A DNA stretch of 13,835 bases, from assembly GCA_025774865.1 (NCBI GenBank), contig JALGZO010000203.1:1-13835 (forward strand), written 5' to 3'. This document shows positions 8,028-13,835 of the stretch, piece by piece; the first letter of the stretch is position 1; each line of letters starts with the position of its first letter. The notes under the pieces were generated by a model that saw nothing but the letters and a program-made list of their open reading frames with translations, was not told the DNA's origin and ran no database searches. This stretch comes from a bacterium. GTDB taxonomy: Bacteria > ARS69. The translations under genes were made by a program, and so were the position numbers.

Positions 8028-8202
8028 GATCGAGGGAATATAGGAGGTCGAGCCGCCCGTGTCACGCGCGCCGGCGCCACCGGGGCTTGCGGGCACGACC
8101 GCCGAACGTGCCGTGGCCGGAAACGGCGAGCCGCCCCCGGGATTCCCCCATAGATTGACTGGGATCGCGGCCTGGGACCGCGTCGCCCCACCGGGAGTTG
8201 CC
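8028..8202. other. Divergent intergenic region between guaA and the YedA-like gene
   Basis: It holds the guaA promoter at its left end and the ribosome-binding site of the exporter (GGGAG, 8193-8197) at its right. No convincing plus-strand promoter is visible. TAGATT at 8151-8156 is the only -10-like word and has no -35 partner at a normal distance. TTGACT at 8155-8160 has no AT-rich -10 downstream. Confidence 0.5.
8037..8065 (-). promoter_or_regulatory. Sigma70-like promoter of guaA, predicting a near-leaderless transcript
   Basis: Read on the minus strand, GTGACA (8065-8060) and TATATT (8042-8037) each match 5 of 6 consensus bases and are separated by exactly 17 bases. Transcription should start near 8029-8031, only 2-4 bases before the guaA ATG at 8027. 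This fits the lack of a Shine-Dalgarno there. Confidence 0.65.
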
Positions 8203-9159
8203 ATGAGTCGCTCAAAGCTCGTGCTCGCGTTCCTCGCCGTCTACATCATCTGGGGCTCCACCTACCTCGCGATCCGCTTCGGCGTGGAGTCGATGCCACC
8301 GTTCCTCATGGCTTCCGTCCGGTTCGCAATCCCGGGCGTCGCCCTGGTCTGGTGGCGGCGAGCCCGGGGCGCGCCGGCCCCGACGCTCCCCCACTGGCGG
8401 TCGGCCGCCATCGTGGGGGCGCTGTTGCTGCTCGGAGGCAACGGCATCGTCACGTGGGCGGAGCAGTGGGTGCCTTCTGGCCTCACGGCCCTCCTGATCG
8501 CCTCGGTGCCGTTGTGGATGGGGGTGATGAACTGGATGATCGAGCCCGCGGCCCGGCCGAAGGCCCGCGGCATCGCGGGGCTCTTCCTCGGTTTCGCGGG
8601 GGTCGGGATCTTGGTGGACCCCCGGGGCGAAATCGCCACCGACGGGCCGCAGTTCCTCGCGGCCCTCGCGATCGTGGCGGCATCCGCGTTCTGGGCGGCC
8701 GGATCCCTCTATTCGCGGCGGGCCGAGCTTCCCAGAGACCCCCTCCTCTCGACCGGTTTGCAGATGGTCGGCGGAGCGGCCGCGCTCCTCGTCACGGGCA
8801 CGGTGATGGGTGAGTGGGCGCGGGTCGATCTTGCGGCCGTGACGGCCAAATCGGCTCTCTCGCTCGCGTATCTGATCGTCTTCGGCTCGATCGTCGCGTT
8901 CAGCGCCTACGTCTGGCTGCTCCGGGCGACGACGCCGGCCAAGGTCTCGACCTACGCGTACGTGAACCCGGTGGTCGCGGTGTTCCTGGGCTGGGCGCTC
9001 GCGGCGGAGCCGATGACGGCGCGCACCCTCGTCGCGGCCGCGATCATCGTGACTTCCGTCATCATGATCACGACGGATGCCTCCCCTCGGTCCAGCCCGA
9101 GGAAAGAGCCGCGTCCGGCCTCGTCGCCGGCTTTCAATCTTCCCCGAGCTGATCCGTGA
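8203..9159 (+). CDS. yedA: YedA-like EamA/DMT-superfamily inner-membrane exporter
   Basis: A 318-residue drug/metabolite transporter family protein with two EamA repeats (about residues 8-140 and 153-291) and about ten predicted membrane helices. The N-terminus YIIWGSTYLAIRFGVESMPP, the GNGIVTWAEQWVPSGLTALL segment, FGSIVAFSAYVWLLR and TYAYVNPVVAVFLGWAL closely match what I recall of E. coli YedA. YedA-like proteins are thought to export amino acids or related metabolites, but the substrate cannot be read from the sequence. The start is ATG 8203 with GGGAG at 8193-8197, 5 bases upstream; an in-frame extension to 8059 is low-complexity and rejected. The last 28 residues are a hydrophilic Pro/Arg/Ser tail, whose end overlaps the convergent ABC-F gene by 26 bases. 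It is transcribed divergently from guaA. Confidence 0.9.
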   Translation: MSRSKLVLAFLAVYIIWGSTYLAIRFGVESMPPFLMASVRFAIPGVALVWWRRARGAPAPTLPHWRSAAIVGALLLLGGNGIVTWAEQWVPSGLTALLIASVPLWMGVMNWMIEPAARPKARGIAGLFLGFAGVGILVDPRGEIATDGPQFLAALAIVAASAFWAAGSLYSRRAELPRDPLLSTGLQMVGGAAALLVTGTVMGEWARVDLAAVTAKSALSLAYLIVFGSIVAFSAYVWLLRATTPAKVSTYAYVNPVVAVFLGWALAAEPMTARTLVAAAIIVTSVIMITTDASPRSSPRKEPRPASSPAFNLPRADP

Positions 9160-11065
9160 CGCGCTCCCATTCGGCGTAGCGCCGGTCCAGACGCGCGCGC
9201 AGCTCCTGTTCCTCGTTCGCGAGCGCGTGCAGCCGTTCCCAGTCTCCGGCCGGATCGGCCGCCAGCAACTCCTGCAGCTCCTTGGAGCGCGCTTCGAACT
9301 CCGCGATGTCCTTCTCCAGCTTTTCGAGTCGGTTTTGCGCCCGTTGCCGCTCCCGCCGACGCTTCTTCGACTCTTCGCGGCGGGCCGATCCGCGCTTCGG
9401 CTCACTCCTCTCGCTCGGCGCCGGCGGCCTGTCGACGGCGACCGACTCTTCCGCCTCCCCGGCGAACTTCTTCCGCGCGCGCGAGTAGTTGCCGTCGAAT
9501 TCGCGGACATGTCCGTCTTCGACCCAGAGGATCTTGCTCACGACGTTGTCGAGAAACTCTCGATCGTGCGACGTCACGAGCAGCGTCCCCCCGTATTCGC
9601 ACAGCGCGTCTTCGAGAACTTCACACGCCGGGATGTCGAGGTGGTTCGTCGGCTCGTCCAGAACGAGGAGGTTGTGCGGCATCAACGCCACCTTGAGAAG
9701 CGAGAGTCGACAACGCTCGCCGCCGGAGAGGCCGCCGACCGTCTTGAAGACCTCGTCGCCCAGGAATCGGTAGCGGCCGAGCTCGGACCGCGCGTCCTCG
9801 ATCGTGAGATCGGGGCGAAGGGAGCGGACCTCGTCGAGCAAGGATCGGCCGAGGTGCAGCCCGAGCTGGAGCTTCTGGTCGAGGTAGCCGGGTGACGCCT
9901 GATAGCCGAGCTCGGCGTTCCCGTCCAGCGGCCTCGAACGGCCGAGCAGCGCGAGCACGAGCGACGTCTTCCCCGCGCCGTTCGGGCCCACGACCCCCAC
10001 CCGATCGCCGCGGTAGACCGTCCAATCCAAGTCGCGGATCAGCGGCTCCTTCCCCTCGAACCCGATGGTGAGTCCACGAGCCCGGATCATCTCCCGTCCG
10101 CCCGGATGCTCGCCTTCTTCGAAGCGGATGCCGAGGTGACGCGCCGCCTCCCATACGTCCTGGGGCCGTTCCACTCGTTCGAGCCTCTCCAGCATCTTGC
10201 GCCGCGCCTGCGCTTGCTTCGTCTTCTGTCCGGCGATGTTGCGGCGGATGAAGTCCTCGGTCTTTTCGATCCGCTCGTTCTGGCGGACGTAATCGTCGAG
10301 CGCCCGGCGAAGGCGCGCTCCCCGCTGCCGGCGATAGCTCTCGTAGCCGCCGCGGAAGCGAGTCGCGCCCTGACGCTCGACCTCGACGATTCCGTCGCAC
10401 GTCGCGCGCAGGAACGCTCGGTCGTGCGAAACGAGGAGGAACGAGTTCGGGAACTCGGCCAACCGGCGCTCCAGCCTTTCGGTCTGCCAGAGGTCGAGGT
10501 GGTTCGTCGGCTCGTCGAGGAGCAGCAGGTCCGGCTCGCGCAGGAGCACCCGCGCCAGCTCGAGGCGGGCGCGTTCGCCGCCCGAGAGCGACCCGGCCAT
10601 GCGAGCGAGGTCGTCCGGTCCGAAGCCGAGCTCGGCCGCCAACGCGTCGGCGCGCGACTCCAGAGCATAGCCCTCGAGCTCTTCGAAACGGTGCTGGAGC
10701 TCACCGTACTCTTGCAGTGTCTCGTCGGAGCCGTCGCCGGCTTCCATCTGCGCGTGGACGGCGTCGAGCTTGCGCTCGGTCTCGAGGATCTCCGGGAACG
10801 CGGTCAGCAGCAGATCGTGCACTGTGGTGTCGTCAGGGAATTCCTGCGACTGGCGCAGGTAGCCCACGTCGACACCGCGACGGACGCTTCGCTCCCCGCT
10901 CTCGGGGGCCAGCGTACCGGCGATGAGCCGAAGCAGTGTCGACTTGCCGTGCCCGTTCGGCCCCACGACTCCGAGATGCTCGCGCGCGTTCACTTGCAGC
11001 GTGAGGCCGCGGAAGATCTCGTCGGAGGCGTAGCCGAAGGACACGTTGGAGAGCGAGACGAGCAA
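9134..11065 (-). CDS. ABC-F family ATPase (Uup/YheS-like), with C-terminal coiled coil
   Basis: A 643-residue soluble protein with two ABC ATPase domains and no membrane segment. Domain 1 has Walker A GPNGHGKS (35-42), signature LSGGE (160-164) and Walker B LLLLDEPTNHLD (180-191). Domain 2 has Walker A GPNGAGKT (360-367), signature LSGGE (446-450) and LLVLDEPTNHLD. The charged interdomain linker, rich in Arg and Lys, is typical of the family. From about residue 535 a low-complexity segment leads into a charged coiled coil (EESKKRRRERQRAQNRLEKL onward) like that of Uup and YheS. ABC-F proteins bind the ribosomal E site to relieve stalled translation, or in some cases protect against ribosome-targeting antibiotics; which applies here is not visible. 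The start chosen is TTG 11065, with GAGGA 5 bases upstream and a promoter just before it. The longer ORF to 11227 adds 54 residues without homology and contains that promoter. Confidence 0.92.
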   Translation of the reverse strand: MLVSLSNVSFGYASDEIFRGLTLQVNAREHLGVVGPNGHGKSTLLRLIAGTLAPESGERSVRRGVDVGYLRQSQEFPDDTTVHDLLLTAFPEILETERKLDAVHAQMEAGDGSDETLQEYGELQHRFEELEGYALESRADALAAELGFGPDDLARMAGSLSGGERARLELARVLLREPDLLLLDEPTNHLDLWQTERLERRLAEFPNSFLLVSHDRAFLRATCDGIVEVERQGATRFRGGYESYRRQRGARLRRALDDYVRQNERIEKTEDFIRRNIAGQKTKQAQARRKMLERLERVERPQDVWEAARHLGIRFEEGEHPGGREMIRARGLTIGFEGKEPLIRDLDWTVYRGDRVGVVGPNGAGKTSLVLALLGRSRPLDGNAELGYQASPGYLDQKLQLGLHLGRSLLDEVRSLRPDLTIEDARSELGRYRFLGDEVFKTVGGLSGGERCRLSLLKVALMPHNLLVLDEPTNHLDIPACEVLEDALCEYGGTLLVTSHDREFLDNVVSKILWVEDGHVREFDGNYSRARKKFAGEAEESVAVDRPPAPSERSEPKRGSARREESKKRRRERQRAQNRLEKLEKDIAEFEARSKELQELLAADPAGDWERLHALANEEQELRARLDRRYAEWERVTDQLGED

Positions 11066-11070
11066 TGGGG

Positions 11071-11075
11071 TCCTC
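11071..11075 (-). promoter_or_regulatory. Shine-Dalgarno GAGGA deciding the TTG start of the ABC-F gene
   Basis: On the minus strand GAGGA lies 5 bases before TTG 11065. The next codons give (M)LVSLSNVSFGYA, exactly where ABC-F homology begins. Confidence 0.7.
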
Positions 11076-11099
11076 GCGGGTCCGAGAATGTGGCCCGCG

Positions 11100-11128
11100 A
11101 GGTTATCGGCGCGGTCGAGCCGGGTCAA
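11100..11128 (-). promoter_or_regulatory. Sigma70-like promoter of the ABC-F gene
   Basis: Read on the minus strand, TTGACC (11128-11123; 5 of 6) and TAACCT (11105-11100; keeps the T, A and final T that matter most) are spaced 17 bases apart. Transcription would start near 11093, giving a leader of about 28 bases to the TTG start. Confidence 0.5.
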
Positions 11129-11214
11129 TCCTGAGGACGCCGCGCCGCTTGCGCGAGTGCGCTTCTGGCGACAAACTGCCGGCGTGCGACGCGATTCCTT
11201 CGTCGACCGATCGT

Positions 11215-11222
11215 GGGGAGGA
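11215..11222 (+). promoter_or_regulatory. Strong Shine-Dalgarno for ATG 11226 (start of the Omp85 gene)
   Basis: GGGGAGGA lies 3 bases before ATG 11226 and is the best ribosome-binding site in the window. The GTG at 11266, which opens the Omp85 reading frame, has no such site and directly follows an in-frame TAG. Confidence 0.7.
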
Positions 11223-11225
11223 CAC

Positions 11226-11265
11226 ATGGGCTCGAGGCTTTCGACCCTCCTTCTCTTCGTCCTAG
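11226..11265 (+). other. Probable signal-peptide start of the Omp85 protein, out of frame with the barrel
   Basis: ATG 11226 encodes MGSRLSTLLLFVL, a basic residue followed by a hydrophobic core, as in a secretion signal. This frame then runs into Arg/Gly/Asp-rich nonsense (GGSRSGGDPRRPDRGGGDV) and stops at 11363. The Omp85 frame is +1 relative to it and opens right after TAG 11263-11265. Either a base is extra or missing near 11262-11280 (sequencing error or mutation), or frameshifting occurs. The signal would be short even after repair, so more than one base may be missing. Confidence 0.55.
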
Positions 11266-12510
11266 GTGGAAGCCGATCTGGCGGAGACCCTCGACGGCCG
11301 GACCGTGGCGGAGGTGACGTGGACCGGTGCCAATGTCACGAAAGATTTCGTCATCTCTCGTGAGCTGAGAGTGCGGGCGGGGGAGCCGTTCAGCTCCGCC
11401 ACGCTCGCGGATGACGTGCAGCGGCTCGAAAACCTGGGCATCTTCGCCGGCATCCAGGTCGCGGCGATCGCCGCGGGCGACGAAGTCCGCGTCGAGTACT
11501 ACTTCAGGGAGACGCCCTCCTACATTCCTTACCTCGCGTTCACGTTCACGGAGGAGAACGGCTGGTCGGTGGGACCGGCGATCTCCTCGGTCAATCTGAC
11601 CGGCCGAAACATCCAGACCGCCGGCCGCGCACTATTCGGCGGCACGAACACGTTCTTGCTGAATGGTTATTATCCGTCGATCGCGGCCCAGCACGTCTCC
11701 CTGGACCTGGCGTTGTCGTACCTCGTTCGAGACGACAAGATCCGCGATTTCGAGGAGCAGAGCGTCGAGGTGACGCCGTGGATCGGAAACCACCTCGGCG
11801 AGAACGGGCGGATGGCGTGGAGTGCCTCGTACTTCCGCATGCGAAGCGACCGGGACGGTGTCACGTTATCGCCGAGCAATGTGGACGAGTTCGGGCGGCT
11901 GGGGTTGCGTCTGGGTTACGACAGTCGCGATTCGTGGGTCGTTCCGCGTGCGGGTTGGCGAAACGAGATCGAGGTGATCCAGAGCGGCGGATTCATGGGC
12001 GGTGAGGCCGACTTCCTGACGTTCACCACGGACGTACGGAGATTCCAGCCGCTGTGGGGGAACACGCTCGCGATCGGCGGGCTCGTCACGCTGCAGTCGG
12101 GAACCGTGGGGGAGAAGCTCCCGAGTTACATGGACTTCCGGATGGGCGGCGCGAACTCGATCCGCGGCTACGATGTGGACAAGCTGGGGCGAGAGCTGTT
12201 CGGCAAGAACCAGTTCATCGCGACCGCGGAGTGGCGGCGGACCATCATGCCGGTGCGGGAGATTCCGCTCCTCAACTGGTCGTTCCGGATCGGCGTGGAG
12301 GGCGCTGTCTTCGTGGATGTGGGAACCGCCTGGAGCGAGCCCGAAGAACTCACGGGAGACCGGTATCGAACCGGCGGGGGCGTCGGGATCCGACTCGTGG
12401 GGCTAGCCAACGAGATGCTGCGCCTGGACCTCGGCTTCGGGGACGAGACGGCGATCTTCCACTTCGGATCGTGGTCGAAGTTCACGGCGCAGCGGGGTCG
12501 TCTGCGCTAG
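11266..12510 (+). CDS. Single-POTRA Omp85/BamA-like outer-membrane beta-barrel protein
   Basis: 414 residues read from GTG 11266, but the true N-terminus probably comes from ATG 11226 in another frame. One POTRA-like domain (about 13-80: VAEVTWTGANVTKDFVISREL, RAGEPFSSATLADDVQRLENLGIFAGIQV) is followed by a beta-barrel (about 85-414) of the surface antigen/D15 type. The conserved Omp85 loop-6 motif is present as SIRGYD with Arg300-Gly301-Tyr302, preceded by FRMGGAN. BamA has five POTRA domains and about 800 residues; this is about half that length, so it is not the main BamA. It could be a minor barrel-assembly or lipid-transfer porin of the BamA/TamA superfamily. The last strand ends near FHFGSWSKF without a classic terminal phenylalanine. 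It is divergent from the ABC-F gene and convergent with the M23 gene; no clear promoter is visible. Confidence 0.85.
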   Translation: MEADLAETLDGRTVAEVTWTGANVTKDFVISRELRVRAGEPFSSATLADDVQRLENLGIFAGIQVAAIAAGDEVRVEYYFRETPSYIPYLAFTFTEENGWSVGPAISSVNLTGRNIQTAGRALFGGTNTFLLNGYYPSIAAQHVSLDLALSYLVRDDKIRDFEEQSVEVTPWIGNHLGENGRMAWSASYFRMRSDRDGVTLSPSNVDEFGRLGLRLGYDSRDSWVVPRAGWRNEIEVIQSGGFMGGEADFLTFTTDVRRFQPLWGNTLAIGGLVTLQSGTVGEKLPSYMDFRMGGANSIRGYDVDKLGRELFGKNQFIATAEWRRTIMPVREIPLLNWSFRIGVEGAVFVDVGTAWSEPEELTGDRYRTGGGVGIRLVGLANEMLRLDLGFGDETAIFHFGSWSKFTAQRGRLR

Positions 12511-12537
12511 TGGCACCCGGCCCGCTGTCGTTCGCGC

Positions 12538-12555
12538 GGCGCCGCTTCGGGCGCC
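12538..12555. terminator. GC-rich hairpin in the convergent Omp85/M23 gap, possible bidirectional terminator
   Basis: GGCGCC (12538-12543), loop GCTTCG, GGCGCC (12550-12555). It sits within two neighbouring 10-base palindromes (12536-12545 and 12548-12557). There is no T-run on either side, so it would be an atypical intrinsic terminator. Its place between two convergent stops supports the role. Confidence 0.35.
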
Positions 12556-12583
12556 CGTAAGGTCTCGGGTTGCCTCGAGCGCG

Positions 12584-13564
12584 TTACGCGCCTGCGTTCA
12601 CCCGGGGGCCACCATCGAGGATGTACCGCCACGGGTTCACGTGCCGCCCGCTGATGTGAACCTCGTAGTGGCAGTGCGGCGAGGTGGATCGTCCGGTGCT
12701 GCCGACCTCGGCGATGGTGTCCCCGCGCTTCACCTTCTGGCCGACCTTCACGAGGAGCCGCGAGTTGTGGCCGTAACGCGTGATGAGGCCGTTGCCGTGG
12801 TCGATCTCGACCATGAGGCCCAGGGTTCCGGCCCGCCCCGCCTTGAGCACGCGCCCGGCGGCGGTGGCATAGACGGGCGTACCCGTCCAGGCGCTGACGT
12901 CGAGGCCCCGGTGAAGCACCTGTCTGCCGGTGAAGGGGTCCTTCCGCGTGCCGTAGCGGCTCGAGACCCAGCCTCGACGGACAGGGCTGACCGACGGGAG
13001 ATGGTCGAGCTCGGACTGAGAATCCCGGAGCGTGGTCACCATCTCCTCGAAGTTCGCATTCTGAAAGACGGCGCGCCGGTTCAGGTCGTCGATGCGGTTG
13101 AGGGCCTCTCGCGCCTCGCGGACCAGCTCCGACGGCGATGCGTCGTCGGCCAGCTCGGAGAGTGGTGGCGGACCGCCGACGCCGAGGCGTTGGACGTCCT
13201 CGGGAATGGGGTCCAGGTTCGCCAGGTTCCGGAACTCCTGCTCCAGCTCCGCATTCTCGGCCATTCGCTCCTCGAAGAGCCTGACCGTCCGGCGAATATC
13301 CTCGATCTGCCCCGCGAGACGGTCATTCTCCTGCCGCAGCCGCGTGAACTGGGATTCCTCGAGCTGAGAGCCCGCCCATCCGAAGAGAGATACGGCAACC
13401 GCAACCACACACACGAGCGCGGCGACGGCCACGGTGGGGATGACGAGCCCGGGCAGCGAGTACTGCCGAAGACCCGAACCACCGTCCGAGTGCACGATGA
13501 CGGAGTACCGGCGGCGGATCCGTCTCACCCAACGCGCCACGAAACTGGCCACTTCGTTCACCAT
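12584..13564 (-). CDS. Membrane-anchored M23 (LytM-type) peptidase with coiled coil
   Basis: 326 residues. A basic N-terminus (RRIRRRYSVIV, cytoplasmic) precedes one membrane helix (about 39-62), a coiled coil (about 67-115) and a second helical stretch (about 145-188). The C-terminal M23 domain has all expected zinc and catalytic residues: His218 and Asp222 (HRGLD), His266 (YGH), and His297/His299 (HCH), plus GSTGRSTSPHCHYEVH. It should therefore be an active peptidoglycan endopeptidase acting in the periplasm, of the kind that cuts cross-links during growth or division. Coiled-coil M23 proteins such as EnvC instead activate amidases, but they usually lack zinc ligands. The start is ATG 13564, with GCAGG (13574-13570) 5 bases upstream and a promoter about 36 bases before it. 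Its stop lies 73 bases from the convergent Omp85 stop. Confidence 0.92.
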   Translation of the reverse strand: MVNEVASFVARWVRRIRRRYSVIVHSDGGSGLRQYSLPGLVIPTVAVAALVCVVAVAVSLFGWAGSQLEESQFTRLRQENDRLAGQIEDIRRTVRLFEERMAENAELEQEFRNLANLDPIPEDVQRLGVGGPPPLSELADDASPSELVREAREALNRIDDLNRRAVFQNANFEEMVTTLRDSQSELDHLPSVSPVRRGWVSSRYGTRKDPFTGRQVLHRGLDVSAWTGTPVYATAAGRVLKAGRAGTLGLMVEIDHGNGLITRYGHNSRLLVKVGQKVKRGDTIAEVGSTGRSTSPHCHYEVHISGRHVNPWRYILDGGPRVNAGA

Positions 13565-13606
13565 TCGAACCTGCCCGTCTCTCTCCTAGCCCGATTTCGG
13601 GGTGAG

Positions 13607-13635
13607 ACGCTATCGACCGCCCCCGGGACTGTCAA
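13607..13635 (-). promoter_or_regulatory. Sigma70-like promoter of the M23 peptidase gene
   Basis: On the minus strand a perfect TTGACA (13635-13630) lies 17 bases before TAGCGT (13612-13607), which keeps the key T, A and final T of the -10 box. The predicted start near 13600 leaves a leader of about 36 bases. The gene therefore need not depend on the gene upstream of it. Confidence 0.55.
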
Positions 13636-13660
13636 CCTTGTGAATTCAATCTCTTGACTG

Positions 13661-13706
13661 GAGATCGGAACATCCGTCCCGGGGCTGAACCCCTGTCTGG
13701 GATCTC
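13661..13706. other. Nested inverted repeat upstream of the M23 promoter
   Basis: GAGATC (13661-13666) pairs with GATCTC (13701-13706), and inside it GGGG (13681-13684) pairs with CCCC (13690-13693) around loop CTGAA. It lies 25 bases beyond the -35 box of the M23 promoter. It could be an operator, a small structured RNA or part of a terminator for the upstream gene. Chance is not excluded in such GC-rich DNA. Confidence 0.25.
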
Positions 13707-13720
13707 ATTTTTCTAACAGC

Positions 13721-13749
13721 ACGGCGCGAGAGTGAGCCCCCCGCGCCGT
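13721..13749 (-). terminator. Perfect 8-bp hairpin downstream of the right-edge gene, possible terminator
   Basis: ACGGCGCG (13721-13728) pairs with CGCGCCGT (13742-13749) across a 13-base loop. It lies about 35 bases past the TAA of the partial minus-strand gene at the window edge, a fitting place for its terminator. No T-run follows on the minus strand, so it is not a textbook intrinsic terminator. Confidence 0.35.
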
Positions 13750-13783
13750 TCTGGTCCCCTTGATGATACACGATCTGAAGATT

Positions 13784-13835
13784 TTAGTTGAGATACGAGC
13801 GCAGCTTTTCTCGGTCCTGCGTTTGGAGAAGCTTG
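13784..13835 (-). CDS. C-terminal end of an unidentified protein (5' part outside the window)
   Basis: On the minus strand the last 16 codons before TAA (13786-13784) read KLLQTQDREKLRSYLN. The charged, helical composition looks like a real protein end, unlike the other two frames, which I judged less protein-like. It is too short to name. It lies upstream of the M23 gene in the same direction, but 219 bases away, with the hairpins and the M23 promoter between them, so the two are probably separate transcription units. Confidence 0.4.
   Translation of the reverse strand, partial: KLLQTQDREKLRSYLN

Noticed and set aside
8155-8160. TTGACT as a -35 box for the YedA-like gene
   Set aside because: The region 16-18 bases downstream is GC-rich (around CCGCGT) with no -10-like word.
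8028-8204. In-frame N-terminal extension of guaA (59 residues)
   Set aside because: It lacks homology to GuaA, is Gly/Pro/Ala-rich, and contains the promoter and the start of the divergent gene.
10106-11134. Plus-strand open frame of 342 codons opposite the ABC-F gene
   Set aside because: It is the antisense shadow of a well-conserved ATPase; repeated LE/VRR/LV patterns reflect codon bias of the real strand.
11066-11227. In-frame N-terminal extension of the ABC-F protein (54 residues)
   Set aside because: No ABC-F homology; a promoter and a Shine-Dalgarno lie inside it just before TTG 11065.
12641-13657. Plus-strand open frame of 338 codons opposite the M23 gene
   Set aside because: Antisense shadow: the minus strand carries a complete catalytic M23 domain, and the plus-strand translation has no recognisable domain.
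1-13835. CRISPR array, toxin-antitoxin pair, transposase, integrase, tRNA or defence genes
   Set aside because: No short regularly spaced repeats, no transposase or nuclease motifs, no tRNA-like cloverleaf and no small paired genes were found on either strand.

Overview
This window is GC-rich bacterial chromosome with short intergenic gaps. The organism has an outer membrane, because the window carries an Omp85 beta-barrel gene. It also makes very long secreted proteins built from choice-of-anchor-D (ASH-like) Ig domains and ending in a FlgD-like / type IX-type sorting domain. That combination suggests a bacterium in or near the FCB group, such as Eisenbacteriota, Latescibacterota or Gemmatimonadota. 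The phylum is an inference; there is no rRNA or marker set here to settle it.

Layout. Positions 3-6194 (+) are the 3' part of a giant modular surface-protein gene whose start lies upstream of the window. It converges, with a 6-base gap, on a GMP synthetase gene (guaA, 6201-8027, -). A divergent gap of about 175 bases separates guaA from a YedA-like EamA-family exporter gene (8203-9159, +). That gene overlaps tail-to-tail by 26 bases with an ABC-F ATPase gene (9134-11065, -). A second divergent gap leads to a short Omp85/BamA-like outer-membrane protein (11266-12510, +). Its ribosome-binding site, ATG and signal-peptide-like start lie in a different frame from the barrel. It converges on an M23 (LytM) peptidase gene (12584-13564, -). 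At the right edge is the probable last part of one more minus-strand gene (13784-13835).

The genes alternate in strand, so this is not one operon. Three minus-strand promoter candidates can be read by eye (guaA, ABC-F, M23), each with a sigma70-like -35/-10 pair and a 17-base spacer. Two of them lie inside the longest possible ORF and therefore help to place the real start downstream. The guaA promoter predicts a nearly leaderless mRNA.

Most interesting points: (1) the giant protein repeats a host-and-passenger module in which a BACON-like Ig domain is split by a different inserted domain in each copy; (2) guaA is of the long, eukaryote-like form with a doubled dimerisation region; (3) the Omp85 gene has one POTRA domain and an apparent +1 frame break just after its start. 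The remaining genes are common housekeeping or envelope genes. I see no defence island, mobile element, CRISPR array, tRNA or rRNA.
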